Shown here: piece by piece, positions 57,360 to 64,000 of the stretch | Layout of the letters: the number at the start of each line of letters is the position of its first letter | How positions within the stretch are numbered: the first letter of the stretch is position 1 | NCBI GenBank assembly: GCA_036346275.1 | Contig: CM070719.1 | Coordinates: 15,107,185 to 15,171,184 of the forward strand | Length of the DNA stretch: 64,000 nucleotides | Reading direction: 5' to 3' | Source: Otatea glauca | Taxonomy: Eukaryota; Streptophyta; Magnoliopsida; Poales; Poaceae | Made by a program: the position numbers and the translations under genes | The notes under the pieces: generated by a model | What the model was told of the DNA's origin: nothing | Seen by the model: only the letters and a program-made list of their open reading frames with translations | Database searches by the model: none

Positions 57360-60300
57360 GTACGTCGGATGGGGAAGGGAGATGTTTGGATTGTCGACTC
57401 CGGTTGTTCTCGTCATATGACCGGAGATTCTCGATGGTTCTCTTCCCTAGTCCGAGCCCCCGGGGATCAGTTGATCACTTTTGGGGATGCCTCTTCAGGT
57501 AGAATCATTGCTAAAGGTACCATTTGCATTAATGACAATTTCATTCTTAAAGATGTTGCCTTAGTAAGTAAGCTGCAATACAATTTGCTTTCTGTTAATC
57601 AGCTTATTGATGACTCTTTCGAGGTGAGTTTTAAGAGTAATGCCTGTAGAATCCTCGATTCATCAGGAGGGTTAGTTTGCGGGATTTCTAGATTTGGGAG
57701 TCTTTCGTGCTGAATTTTCTGCTTTCTTACGGGACTCTCTTGGTGTTTGATTGCTTGAGTCCGTGATCTCTCCTTCGGCATAGGAGACTTGGTCACATTG
57801 GATTTGATCATTTGACCCGAGTTAGCAGCCACGATCTCATTCGTGGTTTGTCCAAACTCAAAATGGTCAAAGACTTAGTTTGCTCTCCCTGCCGACATGG
57901 CAAGATGGTTGCTGCTTCTCATCCCCCAGTCACTGTTGTGATGACTCATGCACCAGGACAGCTTTTGCATATGGACACTGTTGGTCCAGCTAGAGTGCAG
58001 TCAGTGGGAGGGAAGTGGTATGTTCTTGTCATTGTTGATGATTTTTTAAGGTATTCTTGGGTGTTCTTCATGTCCTCGAAGGATGAGACTTTTACCCATT
58101 TTAGGGGTTTGGTTCATAGGTTGTCTTTTGAGCTCCCTGGTGCCCTACGAGCTATACGCAGTGACAATGGCACGGAGTTCAAGAACTCCTATTTTGAGAG
58201 TTTTGTGTGGAGTCTAGTTTAGAGCATTAGTTCTCCTCTCCCTACGTCCCTCAGCAAAATGGCGTAGTGGAAAGGAAGAACAGGACCTGGTAGAAATGGC
58301 CAAGACGATGTTAGACGAGTACAGTACTCCTAGGACGTTTTGGGCTGAGGCTATAGCTACTGCTTGCCATGTTTCTAATCGTGTATTCTTGAGAGCACAT
58401 TTGCACCGCACTTCTTACGAGTTAAGGTATGGGCGAAAGCCCAGTGTTTCTCATTTTCGTGTTTTTGGTTGCAAGTGTTTTATTTTGAAGTCTGGTAACC
58501 TGGATAAGTTTGAGTCTCGTTCTTTTGATGGTATCTTTCTGGGTTATTCGACTTCTTCTCGTAGCTATAGGGTCTGGAGTTGCGATGCGCATAGGATTAT
58601 AGAGACCTGTGAAGTGACCTTTGATGAGGCTAGCCCAGGAGCTAGACTCGGTATTTCAGACTCTTCTTCTTCTTCCTCCGAGACCATCTTTGTAGAGGAT
58701 GAGGATGATGGAGATGATGATGTTCCACCTGATCCAGTCTCCTCTACACCTGAGGTGCCTCCTGTTTCCATTTCTGCACCTCAGAAAGGCCAACCCTTGC
58801 CTTCTGACTCTCATTCAGCTAGTGGCTCTGCTCCTACCTCTTCTGTGCATGAGGTAGAGGCCACTTCTTCTTCTGGATCTCCCCATCATATTCAGCGTTC
58901 TCATCCACCTGATCAGATCATCGGCGATCTGTTTGAGCGAGTCACTCGCTCAAAATCAGGTTTGTCTAGTTTCTGCCTTCACTCTGCCTTTGTTGCCTCG
59001 TTTGAGCCGAAGGATGTGACTCATGCATTATCTGATGAGTCTTGGACTAATGCTATGCATGAGGAACTTGTAAACTTCGAGGGGAATAAAGTCTGGCAGC
59101 TTGTAGAACGTCCATCTGGTCATAATGTCATTGGGACCAAGTGGGTGTTCAAAAACAAGCAGAGTGAGGATGGGGTTGTCATTCGCAACAAGGCTAGGCT
59201 AGTTGTACAGGGCTTTTCTCAGGTTGAGGGTCTTGACTTTGAGGAGACCTTTCCCCTGTAGCTAGGCTAGAGGCTATTAGGATCGTGCTTGCATTTTCTG
59301 CATCCCGGGGCTTCAAGCTCTATCAAATGGATGTCAAGAGTGCATTCCTCAATGGCTATATTGAGGAAGAGGTTTATGTCAAACAACCTCCAGGATTCGT
59401 GAACCCCAAGTTTCCGAGTCATGTATACAAGCTCTCCAAAGCTCTGTATGGACTCAAGCAGGCCCCCAGAGCATGGTATGAGAGGCTCAAGTCTTATCTT
59501 GTCAGCCATGACTTCAAAATGGGCGTAGTAGACAAGACTCATTCATCGACACCATGAATCGCATTTTCTTCTCGTCGGTTATGTGAGCGATATCATTTTT
59601 GGTGGCTCGTCTCATTCGCTTGTGTCTCGCTTTTACGAGGTGATGAGCACAGAGTTTGAGATGAATATGATGGGCGAGTTGAGCTACTTTCTTGGCTTCC
59701 AAATCAAGCGGACTCGGAGGGTACTTTCTTGCATCAAGGCAAGTATACCCGTGACCTCTGAGGCGCTTGATATGTCGATGGGAAACCAGTGGCGACTCCT
59801 ATGGCCACCACTGCGTCCTCGAGCCCGATGAGGATGGTGAGCCTCGCCGATCAAAAGGAGTTTCGGAGCATGATCGGCTCCCTCTTGTACCTCTCTGCTT
59901 CGAGGTCGGATATACATTTCGCTGTGTGTCTGTGCGCTCGATTTCAAGCTTCTCCTCGCGCCTCTCACCGCCAGGCGGTCAAGCGCATCTTCAGGTACCT
60001 TCGTGCTACCACTGATTATGGTATTTGGTACTCTTCTTCTTCTTTTCTATCTCTTAGAGCCTTTTCCGATGCCGTCTTTGCAGGCTGTAGGATAGATAGG
60101 AAGAGTACTTCTGGAACTTGCTAATTCATTGGCACTTCTCTTGTTTCTTGGTCATCTAGGAAGGAGTCTGGGGTTGCGCAGTCCATCGCTGAGGCCGATT
60201 ATGTTGCTGCAGCCAGTTGCTGTAGCCAGGTGCTCTGGATGAGATCGACCTTACAGGACTATGAGTTAGAGATAGAGAGTGTACCACTTTTCTGTGACAA

Positions 60301-63300
60301 CACTTGAGCTATTTGCATTGCTAAAAACCCAGTGCAACATTCTCGGACCAAGCACATTGATATTTGTAAGGACCCGAATCGACTGATTCGAACCCACTGT
60401 GTTTACCGCACTAGTCCCAGGATTAATGCTAGTGCACACAGCTCAACATTGGTACATATCACATCATACTCAACGATAATATAAATAGTAATTCAGTTAT
60501 TGATATAGCTAAATGTATGATCTTATGACCAACTTACATTATTAAGCCACGCAGGGCAAAACTGGAAATATAAGCTAAAAGTTAAGCAGTGGAAAGTAGA
60601 AAACGTAGATAGCTCATCAGTTCACCACAGTCAACCGACAAGGCTCGGACCCTAATGACTCGTGTCCTCCTGGAACTCCTCCTCCAACACAGGTGTAGAT
60701 TCTTCGACTATTGATTATTGTTGTTGGCAAAGGTGAGTACTTAAAGCACTCAACAAGTTGTGCACAGAATGCAATTCTATGTAACTATATTTAAGGCTTA
60801 TTCCAATGGATAGGTTGTCATGGCTATTTTGCAATAAGCAGCGTTTATGAACAAATATAATAAATAGATTGTAAAGACTGTAAAACAAATAACAATAAAT
60901 AGATTCAGCATTTCTAAAGTAAACCAAGTTTCCAATTCTAAATCAAATTCCATCTTCCACATGGCATTCCGCCATCCCAACCAAGTTGTCCATTTAATTG
61001 AGCTAACCCTTAACTGTAATTCCCGAGCATTGCTCAATACCGCGAGCACGGCTATCCGAATAGTTTAACACTCTGCAGAGGTTATGCACTTTACCCACGC
61101 GATACAACCAAACACCACCGAGGCGAGTGATTATAACAAAGCCTTTACAATGCGCTGGCTTAACCCGGTACCACCCGCTAAGGTTTCAACACTGGTGGGA
61201 CTGGTTACCACATCCAGGGCCCCCCTCTTGCGCTATGTGAATTACTCCATAACTCGGGAACTCACACCAACCACGATAGTACCAAAATTAGTACATTGCA
61301 AATTAATCAGCTAGGCTGGCCCATACGAGACATGTGGTTGCATGATTGACTCAGGTCAAAGGCTTGCAAGGTTAAGTCCTTAGAGTGATCAAGGCAAGAC
61401 ATCCACATACCCTCTGCCCATCGGGCCCACCTTGGCATACTCTCCCCTTTTCACTTGCCTCAATCTAAGTGATTATCACCCAAGTTGATTACCAAGCACC
61501 ACGTGCCATCAACAATTCAACATCGTTGCGTGACATGACTCGCCACAGCAACTCAATCTCATCGTGTGATCCCACATGACACACAAGTTCATAACCTTGT
61601 TCCATATTCCATTAATCAAGATTAATTATCAATGATTCAAACACATGTGATGACGTGGCATGGCTAAGCAACTAATACGGTCTAACCATCACATGTTGAT
61701 TATCATTACTAACCAACTATAAAGAACCAATCTAGGATGACAATAGATTATGGCATACAATGACAAGGTAGGGTATAGATCAAATTGGTAGCTTAACTAG
61801 ATCCCAATTTAAGTTGAAAAAATGGTATACTTGAAATAGTATGCAATTGGGTAAAACAAATATAGCAATTTTATAAACATGGGTTCAACATGATCAAAGC
61901 ACAACTTGCTTGGGAATAGGTCCTGATCTTGGTCTGGAGCTTGCTATTGAGTCGATGGATCTTCCTCCGAAGCGTCGCACAATTCAACGTCTACGCGTAC
62001 CGTAGGAGAAAAGCAAATAAATACCAAAACAGAGAGCAACTGAACTCTAAAAATCAAATAAAATTCACCATTAAATAGATCTCAATTTTACAAATTTTTA
62101 GAAATTTGAATCACTCAAATCTGAGTTAAAATGCAAAAGTTATAGCCTTTCGAAGTTTAAATAAATACTGAAATTACAGAAATTAGAAAATTAGATTTAA
62201 CCTAATTATTTTTAAACTGAAAAACCGATTTATGACGTCAACGTGACCTCATGATGACGTCAGCATTGCAGAATTTCCAATCGGATTATTCTCCAATTGA
62301 AAACGCAATTATGACGCAAGCATGACGTCAGCGAAGCTCCGGAACCAAGAGAGCGTGACACGTGTCTCGGCGCATGGACCCGGTCCACGGCGTGATACTG
62401 GACCACGGTGGACACGGTCCATGCCACCTCGGCCTCGACGCCCGACACGCGGCGGCGCCCGATTGGTTCACACGCGCGGCTCGATCTGGACCCTTCGATC
62501 GGATCTGATGGTCCACAGTGCTCGGCACTCAAGGGATACGCGGCAGAATCTCACCCCTCCGCTACAGATCGACGTCGCCGATGGCGTTCTGGCGACGAAT
62601 CGGCGGCAATTCTTCACGGGTCCGACGCGGCACAGCACAGGGATCACAGATCTGGAACCAGCATGGCTCGGAACGGCGTGACGACTGCGGAAAACGAGCG
62701 GGAACGACGGCGTGAGCTTCGGCAACTCCGGCGAGCTCGCGCGGCAGCGGCAGCGTCTCGGCGTGCGAAACGCCAGCGGTGCGGCGCGGGTGTGGGTTTG
62801 GCGCCGAGGCGGCGCCTTAAATAGGCGCACGGGAGGCGTGCACGGCGCGGACTTCGGAGTTTGTTGTGTGGCGGCTGCGGATTCCGACGGCGATTCGGAG
62901 AGGCGACGCGGCTCCATCCTGAGCGTCCACGCGTCATCCGTCCGACGGCCCTGAGCGCTTGGCAACGCGGCGAAAGCACGGCCGTTGGATCCAAATCCAA
63001 CGGTCGTCGGATTAGGGTTAGGGTTTCGGTGGCAAAGCAGACTCTGCGGCTGACTTGGGCCGCGGTTCGTGGGCGGCCCGACCTTCATTCACGGATTTTT
63101 AAAAGTTTTCTCATTTAAAATAATTACAGAAATTCATTTATTTGTTTTAGGCAATAAAATAATCAGGAAAATTCCAAGAAAATTCTCAAAATACTTTGAG
63201 ATATTTTGAACTCAGATAAAATATTTTTGGCAAAAATTTATTTCAACTTTGCACAAATTTAATTTGTTTTCAATAAAAGGTCAAAACACTTAATTTACAA

Positions 63301-63562
63301 TTAATTCAAATAAATCCAAATAAATTCCAGAAAAATCATAAAATGCACAAATAACAATAAAATAATATCTAGACGAATTTTGGGATGTTACAATATTAGA
63401 TATCACTTCCTTAGAGACCATGTGGAGAAGGGAGATATCGTGCTTCAGTTCGTAGAGAGTGACCTTCAGTTAGCTGATATCTTCACCAATCCTTTGGATA
63501 GCTCCTGATTTGTTGCCTTGAGGATTGAGCTTGGAGTTGTGAGCCCTTACGGCCTTTCGTGA
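57360..63562 (+). pseudogene. SIRE-type Pol, broken and split by a solo LTR
   Basis: Protease VWIVDSGCSRHMTGD is intact. GAG-pre-integrase is shifted near 57700-57780 but keeps CSPCRHGK. Integrase core (MDTVGPAR, RSDNGTEFKN), then a shift near 58205 and reopening from about 58296 to 59261. Reverse transcriptase is shifted near 59255, 59540 and 59740, and its catalytic motif reads YVSD instead of YVDD (about 59580), which would abolish polymerase activity. RNase H has TAG or TGA stops near 60121 and 60307, and at 60364 is interrupted by the solo LTR, resuming at 63398 (RYHFLRDHVEKG) and ending at TGA 63560-63562. Confidence 0.9.
60365..63392 (-). mobile_element. Solo LTR of a Tekay/Del-type Gypsy element
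   Basis: A 3028-bp insertion, minus strand TGTAACATCCCAAAATTCG...CGGGTCCTTACA, with perfect target duplication atatt (60360-60364 and 63393-63397). It interrupts the RNase H codons between HID and RYH of the SIRE pol, so the empty site is known exactly. No internal domain, primer site or polypurine tract, hence a solo LTR left by recombination. GC-rich promoter-like part at about 62330-63080 with cttaaataggcgc (minus TATTTAAG) near 62816. No gene is supported in it. Confidence 0.9.
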
Positions 63563-63569
63563 GGGGGAG
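63561..63569 (+). promoter_or_regulatory. Polypurine-tract-like motif at the pol stop
   Basis: GAGGGGGAG overlapping the pol TGA, identical in place and sequence to 39783-39791. Confidence 0.65.
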
Positions 63570-64000
63570 CTGGTTTGTATATTATGTATTATATGTTTTC
63601 TTCCAGCTTTTGTTTTCTTGTTTCTTCTGGGTGACTTTGGGCTTGTTTTCTTGAGTTGAGTTCACTCACTTAGACTTCTGGCATGCCTTGCATGGACCTC
63701 TTATCTTGTGCTTTAGGTTGCTGTCATGCGTGATTAGCTGTTCTCTTCTCTCTAGGTTGAGTTCCCTCACAGTCTTATAAGTCTAGCAGGTATTGGGCCT
63801 CCTAGGTAGACAGGGTCTGTGTGCACTCCTTAGTTGAGATCTAGAGTCAGCTTTCCTATGTCAGTCACTGGGGAAAATAAGAGTGAGTCTGAGCCGTAGT
63901 GAGTCTCTTCTATCTTATCTATGCTCAATAGCCATCCAGTTTTGTAGTTTCTCGACTTCTTCTCCTCATTCTGTTTTTCTGGTTGTTATTGAGGTCATTC
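63570..64000 (+). other. Start of the 3' non-coding region of the second SIRE element
   Basis: Non-coding, matches 39792-40230 nearly base for base (tggcatgccttgcatggacc; attgggcctcc). The 3' LTR lies beyond the window. Confidence 0.8.

Larger units (their letters stand above)
54419..64000 (+). mobile_element. Second SIRE-type element, runs off the window
   Basis: 5' LTR 54419-56141, exact primer site, gag, pol (interrupted by a solo LTR at 60365-63392), polypurine tract and the start of the 3' non-coding region. Close in sequence to the element at 31.6 kb but with no 82-bp array in the LTR, a gag shortened by about 1.6 kb and more frameshifts. The left flank caggg (54414-54418) is the candidate target duplication; its partner is outside the window. 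Confidence 0.92.

Noticed and set aside
62260..63118. Frames of 80-206 codons on both strands
   Set aside because: Arg/Pro/Ala-rich shadows in the GC-rich part of the solo LTR.
1..64000. CRISPR array, operons or phage genes
   Set aside because: The spaced repeats are LTR arrays, and all coding evidence is plant or plant-retroelement; no bacterial features.

Overview
The window is plant nuclear DNA, most likely from a grass (Poaceae). The one intact host gene is GC-rich and intronless in the grass style. Almost everything else is nested LTR retrotransposons whose plant initiator-Met tRNA primer sites (TGGTATCAGAGC) and Ty1-copia reading frames are easy to read. I cannot name the species. About 60 of the 64 kb is transposon or worn transposon sequence, and no autonomous copy looks functional.

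Layout. 1-2.7 kb: a worn repeat, a CT microsatellite, then an intact lachrymatory-factor-synthase-like (SRPBCC/START-fold) gene at 1374-1925 with its TATA box. 2.7-7.7 kb: a Tnt1-like copia element on the minus strand, 3' LTR not found. 7.9-16.4 kb: long LTR-like sequence (Tekay/Del style, starting TGTAACATCC), split by a complete copia element (8419-13501, TSD ctaga) and carrying a 532-bp foldback Mutator-type MITE (15863-16394). 16.5-17.9 kb: gag and LTR remnant of another retroelement, minus strand. 18.09-24.53 kb: a complete 6.4-kb SIRE-type element (TSD cttgc) with a long gag and no pol. 25.3-31.35 kb: a compound pair of Tekay-like LTRs sharing one outer TSD (aaata). 31.65-46.27 kb: a full SIRE element with an 82-bp hairpin array in its LTRs; its 3' LTR is split by a 2.8-kb non-autonomous element (TSD ttctc). 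46.9-53.03 kb: a further copia element. 53.8-54.4 kb: a 305-bp tandem duplication. 54.42 kb to the end: a second SIRE element whose RNase H region is split by a 3.0-kb solo LTR (TSD atatt).

How the parts work together. The most interesting signal comes from comparing the three SIRE-type elements. All carry a phase-0 AG|GT junction at the same Glu-Val position in gag. The two with long gag regions also have an AG acceptor with an upstream pyrimidine tract at the gag stop codon. The second SIRE copy lacks exactly the stretch that a GT...AG intron between these sites would remove (about 1.62 kb), and there gag runs in frame into protease. I propose that SIRE elements make Gag from unspliced RNA and a Gag-Pol fusion from spliced RNA. 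A simple microhomology deletion remains a real alternative for the second copy, and the gag-only element weakens the case that splicing there serves pol. Other signals are repeated polypurine-tract-like motifs between the coding region and 3' LTR, LTR arrays that differ in copy number within one element, and at least four separate nesting events that order the insertions in time.
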